The notes: generated by a model not told the origin, from the sequence alone. A stretch of DNA of 62,565 bases from Legionellales bacterium (GCA_002722995.1 PBNF01000014.1:1-62565); one strand, 5' to 3'; counted from the stretch's first letter, positions 32,738-42,377 are shown. Numbers and translations are program-made.

Positions 32738-33523
32738 TTAAAATGAGCTATATTGATGAATCATATGGATCCAGGCTGCTGCTTGAATATCCGATGACAG
32801 CATGAGCCCAAAACTTAAGCACATGAGTTGAACCACGAAAATTCCACTGCTCCATCGAATACACTCTTTAAGTTTTCGAATAAACTGATGGAGGGTTTGA
32901 TGACTTCGAGCAGGGCATTGTGCTAAATATATTCGAATCTTTGCTTGTGCTCTTTCATGCGCTCGATATATTAATACATCTTGATGCTCTATCTTCAATA
33001 CTTCTAACAGTGCTTGATAGGTCATCTTCATGTTTTCAATATTGTGATAAAGATCTTGAGCAATCATTCCTTCATGCATCAAACCTGTTTGAACGGTATC
33101 GATCAGTGTCAGATAAACTTTAAGGATTTGATTGATTTGAATCCTTAAATGAAATGAAGCACTCGATCGCTTAAACCAAGGATTAAAAAGTCTATTGACG
33201 GATGAAATTGATTTCTTCAACTGAATATGATTTTCTTTTAAAGCTTTAAGTGACGGATCAATGGGCACCTTAAGATGAATCAAATCATTCAAGTATTCAT
33301 TCGATTCATAGATTTTAAACAGCACAGGCATCCATCGATCAACTTGCTCATTGAGCACTAAATTTGATTTAACACCCTTGATACCATAACGATGGCAATG
33401 TTCAATTTGAGTCAAATAATACTGTTGGTCTGCTTGACTTAACCCTGGTATACCCGATAATTGATGAACCCAATCACCCCATTGAGCCTTTGTCTTAAAA
33501 TGCATGATCTTTTGAGATTTCAT
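32738..33523 (-). CDS. Hypothetical alpha-helical protein with C-terminal membrane segment
   Basis: The 261-residue protein is basic and mostly helical, with no signal peptide and no motif I recognise. A single hydrophobic stretch near the C terminus ('GIFVVQLMCLSFGLMLSSDIQAAAWIHMI', about residues 225-253) could anchor it as a tail-anchored protein. The ATG at 33523 has an AGG site. It stands alone on the minus strand between the oxidase operon and def, convergent with the ATPase-like gene. I cannot assign a function. Confidence 0.6.
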   Translation of the reverse strand: MKSQKIMHFKTKAQWGDWVHQLSGIPGLSQADQQYYLTQIEHCHRYGIKGVKSNLVLNEQVDRWMPVLFKIYESNEYLNDLIHLKVPIDPSLKALKENHIQLKKSISSVNRLFNPWFKRSSASFHLRIQINQILKVYLTLIDTVQTGLMHEGMIAQDLYHNIENMKMTYQALLEVLKIEHQDVLIYRAHERAQAKIRIYLAQCPARSHQTLHQFIRKLKECIRWSSGIFVVQLMCLSFGLMLSSDIQAAAWIHMIHQYSSF

Positions 33524-33675
33524 GTTATAAACCTAATTGCTTCCTATCTTTACAAGATTAATCAATTAAAATGAAGGCAATCTTAAGAAGGGAATGATTG
33601 ATGAGGGATTTTTTTGATTTTAAAGCGTAATTTAATTAAAATGGGTTTGTTTAGATTCAGATAAGGTTCATATCT

Positions 33676-34182
33676 ATGACAGATGTCTACCCTATTTTAC
33701 AGCACCCTGATCCTCGGCTCTCACAACCGGGTCAACCTGTTGAAGAGGTGAATGATGAGATCCGTGCAATTATCAAAAAGATGTTTGCAACACATTATGC
33801 TCAATCCAATTGTGCGGCACTGGCAGCCACTCAGCTGGGTGTCCCCTTGCGGATCACTGTCATCGATTTTTCTCATGAAAAAAATGAGCCGTTATGTTTA
33901 ATCAATCCAGAAATCATTGAACGTTCTACAGATATGCTGAATGAATTTGAAGGGTGTATGTCTGTTGGAGGGCGTATCAATGAACGTGTTAAGCGCCATC
34001 AATGCATTCGTGTCAGGGCCCTGAATGAAGCAGGTGAATCCTTTGAGATTGAAGCCTCTGATTTCTTATCGCGCTGCATTCAACATGAAATTGATCATCT
34101 TGATGGTATTTTATTTATTGATCATTTATCAGGTCTTAAACGAAAAATGGTTGATCGAAAGTTTGCTCGACGCACTCAATGA
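33676..34182 (+). CDS. def: Peptide deformylase
   Basis: The enzyme removes the formyl group from nascent polypeptides. The three motifs are present: 'NCAALAATQLGVPLRI' (variant of GxGLAAxQ, with Cys-Ala in place of the first Gly-Leu), 'FEGCMSVGG' (EGCLS, metal-binding Cys) and 'QHEIDHLDGILFIDHLS' (HExxH, metal and catalytic residues). 168 residues is typical. The changed first motif is a little atypical and makes this the kind of variant often seen in second def copies. The downstream overlap of 4 nt with fmt argues that it is the main deformylase. Confidence 0.93.
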   Translation: MTDVYPILQHPDPRLSQPGQPVEEVNDEIRAIIKKMFATHYAQSNCAALAATQLGVPLRITVIDFSHEKNEPLCLINPEIIERSTDMLNEFEGCMSVGGRINERVKRHQCIRVRALNEAGESFEIEASDFLSRCIQHEIDHLDGILFIDHLSGLKRKMVDRKFARRTQ

Positions 34183-35117
34183 ACATTATTTTCATGGGGA
34201 CCCCAGATTTTGCGTGCCCTACTTTAAACGCTTTAATCAATAGCCCCCATCGTGTACTGTGCGTATATACTCAACCGGATCGTCGTCGCGGACGAGGACG
34301 TCAATATACTTATTCGCCAGTCAAAAATTGCGCAATAGCTGCCGGGTTAACCGTTCATCAACCCACTCATTTAAAAGATCCTCATGTATGTGATATCATT
34401 CAACAAGCCGATCTATTAGTGGTTGCTGCGTATGGATTAATCTTGCCTCAGTCCATTCTCGATACACCACGCTACGGCGCGTTAAATATTCATGCCTCGT
34501 TACTGCCTCGTTGGCGGGGTGCATCACCCATACAACGAGCCATTCAAGCTGGAGATGCCCTCACAGGTATTACTTTCATGAAAATGGAAGCAGGGTTAGA
34601 TACAGGCCCTACATTAACGTCTGTGACTTGCCCGATTCAACCCCATGACACCAGCACGAGTTTATCCACACGCTTAGCCGATTTAGCTGCAGATCATCTC
34701 ATTGAAGTCCTTGATCGATATACTCAATATACCCCTCAACCACAGCCCACAGAAGGCGTTGAATACACTCCAAAACTCAATAAAGCTGAAGCTTGTATTG
34801 ATTGGTCTCAATCAGCCCTTCACATTGAGCGGTCTATTCGTGCGTTTCAGCCTTGGCCTTGTGCGTATACTGAATTACAATCGACTCGCATTAAGATTTT
34901 TGAAGCGCAATGCCATGTTCATCATACGGATGCACTGCCGGGGACATTGGTTAAAGTTAACGCCTCAACATGCTGGGTTCAAACAGGTGAGGGGATATTA
35001 GAGCTTAAACGCCTACAGCTCCCCAATAAAACCATTTGTGATTGGAAAGAGCTTTACTTAGGACACGCGTCTTTATTTAAACCAGGCAATACCTTTCATT
35101 CAGTGGAGTGCCGGTAA
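34179..35117 (+). CDS. fmt: Methionyl-tRNA formyltransferase
   Basis: Fmt formylates initiator methionyl-tRNA with 10-formyltetrahydrofolate, the step that def later reverses on the protein. Conserved blocks are 'IIFMGTPDFACPTLNALI', 'VYTQPDRRRGRGRQ', 'LVVAAYGLILPQSILD', 'ALNIHASLLPRWRGASPIQRAI' (catalytic His and neighbours) and 'TGITFMKMEAGLDTGP'. The C-terminal tRNA-binding domain follows. 312 residues is normal. Its ATG overlaps the def stop (ATGA). hemJ starts immediately after its stop, so the three form one operon. Confidence 0.97.
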   Translation: MNIIFMGTPDFACPTLNALINSPHRVLCVYTQPDRRRGRGRQYTYSPVKNCAIAAGLTVHQPTHLKDPHVCDIIQQADLLVVAAYGLILPQSILDTPRYGALNIHASLLPRWRGASPIQRAIQAGDALTGITFMKMEAGLDTGPTLTSVTCPIQPHDTSTSLSTRLADLAADHLIEVLDRYTQYTPQPQPTEGVEYTPKLNKAEACIDWSQSALHIERSIRAFQPWPCAYTELQSTRIKIFEAQCHVHHTDALPGTLVKVNASTCWVQTGEGILELKRLQLPNKTICDWKELYLGHASLFKPGNTFHSVECR

Positions 35118-35549
35118 ATGATCGTCTCAAAAATTATCCACTTAATCGCTATGGTCACTTGGTTCAGTGGCTTATTTTACTTGCCTCGCTTATTTGTGTA
35201 TCACGCCAGTGCAACTGATGCGATTAGCTTAGCCCGCTTCAAGGTGATGGAACGTAAATTATATTATGGCATCACTTGGCCAGGTGCATGTGTGACCACC
35301 CTTGCGGGGGGAGGATTACTACATCAAATGCCACAATTGATCACACAACCTTGGATGCAATTAAAAATGCTCTGCTTATGTGCCCTTTGGGCTTATCATT
35401 TAATGTGCGGCCATTATTTAAAAGCATTTAAAGAAGATCGAGCGCCCTATACGCATATTTTTTACCGTTGGTTTAATGAAATTCCTGTCATATTTTTGAT
35501 TGCTATCATTACGCTAGCCGTTCAAAAACCTGCTTTATGGGGAGGATAA
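35118..35549 (+). CDS. hemJ: Protoporphyrinogen IX oxidase HemJ
   Basis: HemJ carries out the penultimate step of haem synthesis in many gram-negative bacteria. The 143-residue product has four predicted membrane helices and the family signature 'IIHLIAMVTWFSGLFYLPRLFVYHA' at the N terminus, with the conserved His. 'LKMLCLCALWAYHLMCGHYLKAF' carries the conserved Lys and His, and 'YRWFNEIPVIFLIAIITLAVQKP' closes the protein. It abuts fmt with no gap. Haem output is relevant to the haem a and c proteins of the oxidase operon 6 kb away, but no regulatory link is visible. Confidence 0.92.
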   Translation: MIVSKIIHLIAMVTWFSGLFYLPRLFVYHASATDAISLARFKVMERKLYYGITWPGACVTTLAGGGLLHQMPQLITQPWMQLKMLCLCALWAYHLMCGHYLKAFKEDRAPYTHIFYRWFNEIPVIFLIAIITLAVQKPALWGG

Positions 35550-36000
35550 TCCCTCGTCCATTTAACGCTGAATAAAAGCATTTCAATTCAATCCTCTTTT
35601 AAGCCTTCAATTAAATAGCGCTGATCATTCTGATATTCATTTAATCTATTTCATCATGGCTTTCAAAGTCAAAAGAGGCCTTAATCCAAGGCGCCATCTC
35701 CAAGGTTCAAAACGATCTTTTCACTTAAAGATTTAAAGTCATCCACACATAGAGCACCTATCATCTTAATACACTAAAAACGCGAGAGCGGCACAACAAA
35801 AAAGAGCGGCAAATCAAGAGCGCCGCTCAAAGCGGCCCTTATTTTAAAAGCGCTCTAGAGCCAAACCAAAAAAGCGGACAAAGATGCCGCTCAACTTAAA
35901 AATAGCCCCATGCCGATCACATCCTCGACAGATCACTGATTGACTGTCAACGCAATGATGCACTATGCTATGAAGATTCAATTGACTGAAAGGATTCCTT
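35550..36000. other. Intergenic region with a G+C-rich repeat cluster
   Basis: No protein gene is convincing here. Between 35780 and 35895 there is a cluster of GAGCGGC/GCCGCTC heptamers in both orientations (listed separately), set in A-rich linkers. An AAAGGA ribosome site for the small lipoprotein ends the region. Confidence 0.5.
35786..35892. repeat. Cluster of GAGCGGC heptamers in both orientations
   Basis: GAGCGGC occurs at 35786-35792 and 35804-35810. Its reverse complement GCCGCTC occurs at 35822-35828 and 35886-35892, with further partial AGCGG copies between. The 35804/35822 pair can form a 7-bp stem with an 11-nt loop. It could be a structured small RNA or a dispersed palindromic element. 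Confidence 0.6.
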
Positions 36001-36186
36001 ATGCGTGCACTCACCCTCATCACCTGCTTGGTCGCAAGCTTAATGATTTCAGCGTGCGACAGCGCGCCTTGGCAAGCTGGCTTGGATCAATTTATTGGAA
36101 GCGAGCAAAGCGGATTGATGAATATTCAACACAGTGGCCTGGAATATGCTGGATCTCAAGGACTCAAAGCAGGATCTGGCTTATAA
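36001..36186 (+). CDS. Small lipoprotein
   Basis: The 61-residue product has a classic lipoprotein signal peptide: a charged start, hydrophobic 'LTLITCLVASLM' and the lipobox ISAC, with Cys19 as the lipid-modified residue. The mature part is about 43 residues, Ser/Gly/Gln-rich, with no motif I know. An AAAGGA site precedes the ATG. The next gene's ATG directly follows its stop, so the two are probably co-translated. The role is unknown. Confidence 0.7.
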   Translation: MRALTLITCLVASLMISACDSAPWQAGLDQFIGSEQSGLMNIQHSGLEYAGSQGLKAGSGL

Positions 36187-37245
36187 ATGACCTTAAAATT
36201 AGCGGCCATTGGAGCATTGGGCCACATGCTCAGCCCTGCAGCACTTCATTTATCACAGGCTCAGCCATGCCCTGCTCAAGTGGTCACAGTGCTGGATCGT
36301 GGGCGACAACATCCGATTAAAGCGGAGCGTCGAGCACAGTGGGTTGCTCAAGGCGCACGTTGTGTTGACACTGTTGATGATTTGCTTGAGCCTTCAGCAT
36401 TAGACGGTTTAGTGATTTGTGCGGGTAAAAATGGTGATGACCTTCCACTGATTCAACACGCTTTAAAATGCCTGCCTCAGGGAAGCTTTATTCTACATTG
36501 CTCAACCATCAGCCCACGCTGCGCACTCAAAGCCTACGACCTATGCACTCAAGCCGACATTGAGTATGTGAATTGGCCCTTAACCGGCGGCCCCAAAGGG
36601 GCACAATCTCAAACCATGTTAATATTGGCCAGCGGTCAACCTGAATTGTACAAACGCCTACAGCCTTTGCTGGTGTGCCTAGGGCAACCTCATTATTTTG
36701 GTGATGCTCCGGATAAAGCTGCACAGATTAAGCTCATGAACCATACGTTGGTTTTTTCAAACCTGATGGGGTGGTGCACAGCCACAACGTGTTATCCTAA
36801 AATATTTAACCAACCCTTAAGTGATTCCATTGACTTTTTTGACCACCTCAATCAAGGAGCAGGCGGCTCGAAACAATGGGAACTGGCAATACGATCCGGC
36901 CTGGCTGATCAACGATGGTCGACGGGCTTTATGGTCAATCACGCCGTCATCGACGCACTCTATACGACTCAGCTTTTAATTGACTTGAATTGTGCAATGT
37001 TTCAAGTATGGCCTGTCCTGATGACCGCATCGGCTTTAGCCCTATTAATCGAACACTACGGAATAGACTGGGGCACACATCAATTGGTTCAATTATTCCA
37101 AACCCTCCCCCCTCAAACGTTGAATGCTTGGTTTGAACATACCTTGAGTGCACAGACATTCCCCAGCTGCCTTAATCACATCCTAGACACCCTTCCCACT
37201 GAATTACAACTCAGCTGCGATCTTAATCTTCAGTCAATTCTTTAG
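36187..37245 (+). CDS. NAD(P)-dependent beta-hydroxyacid dehydrogenase-like protein
   Basis: The protein belongs to the 3-hydroxyisobutyrate/6-phosphogluconate dehydrogenase group. The N-terminal Rossmann loop is degenerate ('IGALGHMLSPAA' for GxGxMG). 'FILHCSTISPRCA' matches the substrate-binding 'STxSP', 'NWPLTGGPKGAQSQTMLILASG' matches the 'APVSGG..GA..G.L' block, and 'KLMNHTLVFSN' carries the catalytic Lys. The helical C-terminal domain follows. 352 residues is about 50 longer than usual. The substrate is unknown. It may be an imine or hydroxyacid reductase, and the altered glycine loop makes cofactor use uncertain. It sits directly behind the small lipoprotein gene. Confidence 0.8.
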   Translation: MTLKLAAIGALGHMLSPAALHLSQAQPCPAQVVTVLDRGRQHPIKAERRAQWVAQGARCVDTVDDLLEPSALDGLVICAGKNGDDLPLIQHALKCLPQGSFILHCSTISPRCALKAYDLCTQADIEYVNWPLTGGPKGAQSQTMLILASGQPELYKRLQPLLVCLGQPHYFGDAPDKAAQIKLMNHTLVFSNLMGWCTATTCYPKIFNQPLSDSIDFFDHLNQGAGGSKQWELAIRSGLADQRWSTGFMVNHAVIDALYTTQLLIDLNCAMFQVWPVLMTASALALLIEHYGIDWGTHQLVQLFQTLPPQTLNAWFEHTLSAQTFPSCLNHILDTLPTELQLSCDLNLQSIL

Positions 37246-37255
37246 GATTTCACAA

Positions 37256-37984
37256 TCAGCTGCATTGCATCTTCTGATAATAGCTCTCATAATCACTATG
37301 CTTTAATACCTCCAAACAGTCGGCCTGATAGGTTGAAAAGCTGGAAACATTGCCACATGAGTGAATCTGCCTTTCAACTGCCGCTTGAGAAAATTTATTT
37401 TTTTCAGCTATTATTAAGTTAAACACCTCTTCGTTAACCCTTGGTTTTATAGAAGCTGAAACCCGTTCTAAGGATTCCATTAACGTTGGTACAAACATTT
37501 TCGACAACGCTTGCGATGGATTGGATTCGACCAATTCTTCAGTGGCTGCGTCTTCTTGAGACGCATCCATTCTTTCAGAGGGCATAGATCGCATCACGCG
37601 CCATGCATAAAAAGCGGTGACCATCACGGTCAAAGCCATCACTGAAAGATACATCATCTGTGGAGTAATCCATCCTCCTCCAAATGGCATTGCTGGAAGC
37701 ATCATCAGGTTTAAATGATGATTCAACCATAAATCAAAGATGATTAAAGTGATCATCAGGCTTCGAAATCCCTTGACCACGGCTCGATTGTTGATCTCTT
37801 TAAAAACTGAAGATTGGGTAAGATTTAACGCAAATACCCATAACATCATTGGATATAACGCAGACACTGGCGGCCATGTGATAGGGAAGATTAATTTAGG
37901 CAGCAACATCGATAATCCGACTGTAACTGCAGCCGGAATAATCACATACCTTGACAATGATTTGATTTGTTGAGAGACACTCAT
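37256..37984 (-). CDS. Hypothetical membrane protein, about four segments
   Basis: The 242-residue product has hydrophobic segments at about residues 12-35, 40-58, 74-95 and 108-128, then a soluble C-terminal half of about 110 residues with acidic and Ser-rich stretches. I recognise no motif. The ATG is preceded by AAGGA, a 14-bp palindrome (37996-38009) and a good sigma70 promoter (38011-38039), so it is probably expressed and regulated. It is convergent with the dehydrogenase gene, 10 bp away. Function unknown. Confidence 0.65.
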   Translation of the reverse strand: MSVSQQIKSLSRYVIIPAAVTVGLSMLLPKLIFPITWPPVSALYPMMLWVFALNLTQSSVFKEINNRAVVKGFRSLMITLIIFDLWLNHHLNLMMLPAMPFGGGWITPQMMYLSVMALTVMVTAFYAWRVMRSMPSERMDASQEDAATEELVESNPSQALSKMFVPTLMESLERVSASIKPRVNEEVFNLIIAEKNKFSQAAVERQIHSCGNVSSFSTYQADCLEVLKHSDYESYYQKMQCS

Positions 37985-37995
37985 GTTATATCCTT

Positions 37996-38009
37996 AAGTT
38001 ATATAACTT
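37996..38009. promoter_or_regulatory. Operator-like palindrome AAGTTATATAACTT
   Basis: A perfect 14-bp palindrome lies between the -10 box and the ribosome site, across the expected transcription start near 38004. A bound repressor here would block transcription; a role as a DNA-binding site is inferred from its placement. Confidence 0.45.
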
Positions 38010-38010
38010 T

Positions 38011-38039
38011 AGTGTACTCAATCTAATGTGATACTGCAA
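38011..38039 (-). promoter_or_regulatory. Sigma70 promoter of the gene at 37256-37984
   Basis: On the minus strand TTGCAG (38039-38034), a 17-nt spacer and TACACT (38016-38011). The spacing is ideal and the boxes are close to consensus. Confidence 0.55.
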
Positions 38040-38308
38040 TCACCCTCTGACCCACACAGGCCTGTTACAATGTCTTATGAGCTTCATGTATTGAGTATTG
38101 ATCCATCACACTCCAACATTTCACCCTGAATTCAAACCATGATAAAGGTCAATACAATGATCATGAACTGATTTTTTCAGCCGATTAAAAATTCATTGAA
38201 TAGGTTATGGCTTTTAAAACTCACTCAATGAAATTCTTGATCATCATCTGAATATAATGAAGCCCGTTCATGTCTAAATTTAATCCTTCTCATTGAGCTT
38301 TTTAAAAG

Positions 38309-39031
38309 CTAGGGAACATTTGAATGTTTGGCGCCTGGGAAGGAGGGTCCCTCTGCGCTCCGATATCCTCTTTGGTCGGGTGTCGGGCCGCACATTTTGA
38401 GGTCAAAAAAACTCCAATTTGATTTGACTAAAAATGGAATTTTGAAATATGGGTTAGATCGAACGTTGGTTACAATCATTAAACACTGTAGGGTGTTAAT
38501 CCCTAGCGCAACCCAACCCAGCATTGAAATGGTAGACGGTAATATTGACACCATTGGCCATGAGAGTGGCAATACCAGGGCAGTTGCCGACAATCCAAGA
38601 TATAATAATAAGCCGATTATACCAGCATTCATCACTATTGGATTGCCTATAGTCGCGTTGGCTGTAGATTCATGATGAATAAACGCGTAGATAATCCATA
38701 GTACGCCAACTATTCCGACAGTTTGAATCAATGTTGGGACAAAAACAGGCCCGAATACCGTTGAGTGCAGCCCAACCATTAAGGTCGAAAAACTCAGAAT
38801 CCAAAAAAAGATTCCGGCGAGTACAATCGCTAAGCTAGATGTGTATAATTGCCCCGCACAAAAAACCGCAAACAAACAACTTAGCAGGAGCAAACTCAGA
38901 TGCTGCATCCATGAATAAAGTAATATCTGAACGGGAAAAGTGATCCACCCCAGGGTTACACTTAATATAAGGAGCGCGCTCAACAATGGACGGATCAACC
39001 GCGACCTTATAGAAGATGATTGGATCAGCAT
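38309..39031 (-). CDS. Hypothetical polytopic membrane protein
   Basis: The 240-residue product has about six hydrophobic segments through residue 200. A short polar tail rich in Pro, Gly and Arg follows and looks unlike the rest, perhaps added by loss of an earlier stop. The hydrophobic pattern loosely recalls Bax-inhibitor-like proteins, but I do not see their conserved acidic residues. The ATG at 39031 is preceded by AAGG, and TATAAT lies about 30 nt further upstream. It stands alone between another membrane-protein gene and epmA. Function unknown. Confidence 0.6.
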   Translation of the reverse strand: MLIQSSSIRSRLIRPLLSALLILSVTLGWITFPVQILLYSWMQHLSLLLLSCLFAVFCAGQLYTSSLAIVLAGIFFWILSFSTLMVGLHSTVFGPVFVPTLIQTVGIVGVLWIIYAFIHHESTANATIGNPIVMNAGIIGLLLYLGLSATALVLPLSWPMVSILPSTISMLGWVALGINTLQCLMIVTNVRSNPYFKIPFLVKSNWSFFDLKMCGPTPDQRGYRSAEGPSFPGAKHSNVP

Positions 39032-39087
39032 AGAGGAACCTTTTTAAATATTAATATAAGAATATTATACATAACTAAATGAAATAA

Positions 39088-39996
39088 TTAAAGATTATTT
39101 TGAGCAAGGACATATAAACGATCTAGTCCAAGGGCCACGCCGCAACACTCTGGCATCTTATCTAGCGCATCTAAAAATGTTGTGTCAATTGGCCAAACGG
39201 GTTGCTGTTTTACACGACGCATGGCTTGTTCTTGCTCAAATCGATGGCGCTGTTCAACAGCATCACCTAACTCATCAAAACCATTTGCCACTTCAATGCC
39301 TTGAACATAATATTCAAAACGCCGGGCTATACGACGCCCTTCAAAGCTGATCACTTTAGCTAAAGCAGCATGTGTTTCAGGATAATCATACAAACAACAC
39401 ATTGGAAGATCCGCTAATTTAGGCTCAACTTGTGTCACCATAACCCAGTCAAACCATAAGGCTTGATCTTCGCCACAATCTGCGTGAGGCCATCGAGATT
39501 GAGCTATTTTCAAAGCATCTACAGCCCAAGGAGACCAGCCTGCATAACGCTCACATGCGGCGTGTACAGACAATCGCGTTACAGGCTGATTCAATTTAAA
39601 TACCTTTGCACACAGTAAAGCCACTTCCTCCATTAACGCATCTAAAGTCCAGCCTTGCCGATACCATTCAAGCAAGGTGAATTCAGGATGATGCCATTGG
39701 CCTTGCTCCTCATCACGAAAAACTTGGCATATTTGAAAGATATCACCACTGCCTTGAGCTAACAGTTTTTTCATTTCAAATTCAGGAGACGTATGTAAAA
39801 ACCATTGTTGACCTGAAACGGAGATCCCTTGAAAGGGAGTCAAATGCACATCTGTGCCGGTATAAGAAGTTTGATGTGGCGTGACCACTTCAAGTACATC
39901 TCGAGCTTCAAAAAAAGCTCGAATGCGTTGCCGATATTTAGCCCAGGCAATTAAATGGGTATGGCGATCAATCGCTGTCTTTGACGCGAGAGACAT
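39088..39996 (-). CDS. epmA: EF-P lysine aminoacylase (beta-lysyltransferase) EpmA
   Basis: EpmA is a truncated class II lysyl-tRNA synthetase paralogue that attaches (R)-beta-lysine to elongation factor P. Class II core motifs are visible: '[28 protein letters not shown]', '[48 protein letters not shown]', '[11 protein letters not shown]' and '[14 protein letters not shown]'. There is no anticodon-binding domain, as expected. The frame opens at 40017, but the ATG at 39996, preceded by GGGTGAG, is the better start (about 302 residues). It still overlaps the end of efp by 29 nt, so the modifying enzyme is coupled to its substrate. Confidence 0.93.
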   Translation of the reverse strand: MSLASKTAIDRHTHLIAWAKYRQRIRAFFEARDVLEVVTPHQTSYTGTDVHLTPFQGISVSGQQWFLHTSPEFEMKKLLAQGSGDIFQICQVFRDEEQGQWHHPEFTLLEWYRQGWTLDALMEEVALLCAKVFKLNQPVTRLSVHAACERYAGWSPWAVDALKIAQSRWPHADCGEDQALWFDWVMVTQVEPKLADLPMCCLYDYPETHAALAKVISFEGRRIARRFEYYVQGIEVANGFDELGDAVEQRHRFEQEQAMRRVKQQPVWPIDTTFLDALDKMPECCGVALGLDRLYVLAQNNL

Positions 39997-40546
39997 ACTC
40001 ACCCGTACGTGTATCAATTTTTAAACGCTCACCTTCATTGATAAATAAAGGTACACGAACTGTTGCCCCTGTTTCCAGCACAGCAGGCTTACTTCCACCA
40101 CTGACTGTATCGCCTTTAAGACCTGGGTCACATGACTGGACTAACAATTCAACAAAAATGGGGGGTTCAAGACTGATCGGCTGATCATTCCAGGTTGTAA
40201 TGGTGCATTCTGCTTGCTCAACCAACCAATTTGAGGCCTCTCCCACAACCACATCATTGACAGCGATTTGCTCATAGGTTGAAGCATTCATAAAGTGAAA
40301 TCCTGAACCATCCTTGTAAAGAAAGATAAGGCTTTGCTCGTTCACATCAGCGGCTTCAATAGATTCTCCAGCCTTAAAGGTCCGCTCTAAACCGGCTCGT
40401 CCAGTTTTTAAATTTCGATATTTAACACGCGTGAAAGCTTGCCCCTTTCCAGGTTTGACAAACTCAACGTTCACTAAACTGCACGGCTCCCCCTCGAGTA
40501 ACACTTTTAGCCCTGGTTTTAATGCATTTGCATGATAACTGGCCAT
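39968..40546 (-). CDS. efp: Elongation factor P
   Basis: EF-P relieves ribosome stalling at consecutive prolines. The three beta-barrel domains are recognisable. The modification loop 'VKPGKGQAF' carries Lys34, the target of EpmA and EpmB. '[14 protein letters not shown]' and the C-terminal '[22 protein letters not shown]' are standard. 192 residues is normal. The ATG has an AGGAG site. It is divergent from epmB and upstream of epmA, so substrate and both modifying enzymes are grouped here. Confidence 0.97.
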   Translation of the reverse strand: MASYHANALKPGLKVLLEGEPCSLVNVEFVKPGKGQAFTRVKYRNLKTGRAGLERTFKAGESIEAADVNEQSLIFLYKDGSGFHFMNASTYEQIAVNDVVVGEASNWLVEQAECTITTWNDQPISLEPPIFVELLVQSCDPGLKGDTVSGGSKPAVLETGATVRVPLFINEGERLKIDTRTGEYVSRVKDSD

Positions 40547-40692
40547 GACCTGACTCCTATTGAATTCTTGCTTATACTAGCGTAAAGACTCGAAAATGCA
40601 AACCATCTTGATCAGCTTCTTTAATACGCTTCCATCCATTTAGCTCTCTAAGTCTATTATCCATTGATTCATGGGTTCATCCGCGATAACGT

Positions 40693-41700
40693 ATGATCTT
40701 TCAGTTTAGGTCTTTTCAAATGATTCAACATGAAACAGATTGGCGTATAGATCTTAAAACAGCCGTGACAGACCACACCACCCTTCTGACTCATTTAAAG
40801 TTGCCCACACATCAATCTGTCATGCCTACGCCCTTCCCACTACGAGTACCTTGGCCTTTTATTCATCGAATGAAACCCCAAGACCCTCAAGATCCTTTGC
40901 TCCTACAAGTACTACCTCAAGAGACTGAACACATCCATGCACCCGGCTATAGCCTTGATCCACTTCAAGAACTCAACAAAAATCCTGTCACAGGCATCAT
41001 TCATAAATATCAAGGACGAGCACTGCTCTTGTTAGCAGGCGGGTGTGCGATTAACTGTAGATATTGTTTTAGACGTCATTTTAACTATACAGCCAACACC
41101 ACCCCTTTCAAAAAACAAGACACGACTTACCAGTACCTTCAAAATGATCGATCGATTCAGGAGGTGATTCTAAGCGGTGGAGATCCATTACTTTATGATG
41201 ATGGCCCACTTGATCGAGTGATTCAAACTCTGGAGTCTTTATCTCATCTTAAACGGTTGCGCATTCATACACGCTTACCGATTGTCATTCCAAATCGAAT
41301 CACTTCAACCTTCGTCCAGCGCTTGGCGCAAAGTCACTTAAAGGTGACTTTAGTGGTGCATTGCAACCATCCCCAAGAACTTGACATAACCACGGCTGAG
41401 GCTTTTGATCGCTTACGTCAAAAAGGCATTTATGTCTTAAACCAATCTGTTCTGTTAAAAGGCATCAACGACGACAGCTCGACCCTCATTGAACTGAGTG
41501 AAACGTTATTTGAACAAGGGGTTTTGCCCTATTATTTGCATCAACTCGATCCTGTGATGGGGAGCGCACATTTTGAGGTCCCTCATGATCAAATCAAGCA
41601 AATTGAACACGATTTACTCTGCGCATTACCCGGTTATTTAGTCCCAAAAATCGTTTCAGATCAACCCAATACCTTACACAAAACCCATTGGCGAGCCTAA
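40693..41700 (+). CDS. epmB: EF-P-linked lysine 2,3-aminomutase (radical SAM) EpmB
   Basis: EpmB converts (S)-lysine to (R)-beta-lysine for EF-P. The radical-SAM cluster motif is 'GGCAINCRYCFRRHF' (CxxxCxxC), preceded by 'KYQGRALLLLAGG' and followed by 'VILSGGDPLLYDD', 'RLRIHTRLPIVIPNRI', 'LNQSVLLKGINDD' and 'LPYYLHQLDPVMGSAHFEV', all KamA/EpmB-family blocks. 335 residues fits EpmB rather than the longer KamA enzymes. A second ATG at 40720, with an AGG nine bases upstream, may be the true start. It is divergent from efp-epmA. Confidence 0.95.
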   Translation: MIFQFRSFQMIQHETDWRIDLKTAVTDHTTLLTHLKLPTHQSVMPTPFPLRVPWPFIHRMKPQDPQDPLLLQVLPQETEHIHAPGYSLDPLQELNKNPVTGIIHKYQGRALLLLAGGCAINCRYCFRRHFNYTANTTPFKKQDTTYQYLQNDRSIQEVILSGGDPLLYDDGPLDRVIQTLESLSHLKRLRIHTRLPIVIPNRITSTFVQRLAQSHLKVTLVVHCNHPQELDITTAEAFDRLRQKGIYVLNQSVLLKGINDDSSTLIELSETLFEQGVLPYYLHQLDPVMGSAHFEVPHDQIKQIEHDLLCALPGYLVPKIVSDQPNTLHKTHWRA

Positions 41701-42377
41701 GTAACTAGAAAAGACCGGTATGCCTTCTTAGTTAAAAGTGTCGTGCCTTCAATGGGCGCATGTGATCGTATGCTGATGAGCGATACTGACTGACATCATT
41801 TCATTTTCTAAATAGATGAACTGTTCAAACACTATGTGTCATGCTTCCTCTGCTTGAGCCTTTCAAATTTACTGATATTTCGATCATGACTTCAAATAAC
41901 TTAATCGCACTCAAATCACACTTACTGCTTTCATTCATGAAATATAAATACGCTTAATGATCACCTTAAAGGATTCAAAATAAGCGATTAAGCTTCAACA
42001 GCTCAATGATCTAGCAGCGGCGCATGATTCAAATGTTCATGCATCCACAACTTGATGAATTGAACATCATGCGTTTAAGGCATGATATTCTTTGAGTTGA
42101 GCCTTTGACCTCAACCGGCCCTAAACCCTTTCAATCATGCTCAAAGACAACATCATCATCTGAGTCCAATGATCGCAATGGTCATATCATGTTAAACCGA
42201 CAGCTGCTTTCAGTGATTACACCTGTTCACTTAGGGCATCGACACGAGTATGTTTTATTTTAAAGATCAATATCGGCATATCATTCAAGCCATGTATTCC
42301 CCGGGCATCATTGTTTTACAACGCACAAGCTTGAGAGCTTTTCATATTAGAGACCTAATCCCCCTAGCATCCATCGA
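41701..42377. other. Long intergenic region between epmB and a membrane-protein gene
   Basis: About 680 bp. I see no frame with a ribosome site or protein-like features, no tRNA-like fold and no strong hairpin. A 60-codon frame at 42250-42432 overlaps the end of the neighbouring gene and looks accidental. Confidence 0.45.

Larger units (their letters stand above)
37985..38308. other. Intergenic region between two membrane-protein genes
   Basis: It carries the palindrome and promoter for the gene to its left. The remaining 270 bp up to the end of the gene at 38309 shows no gene and no convincing terminator. Confidence 0.45.
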
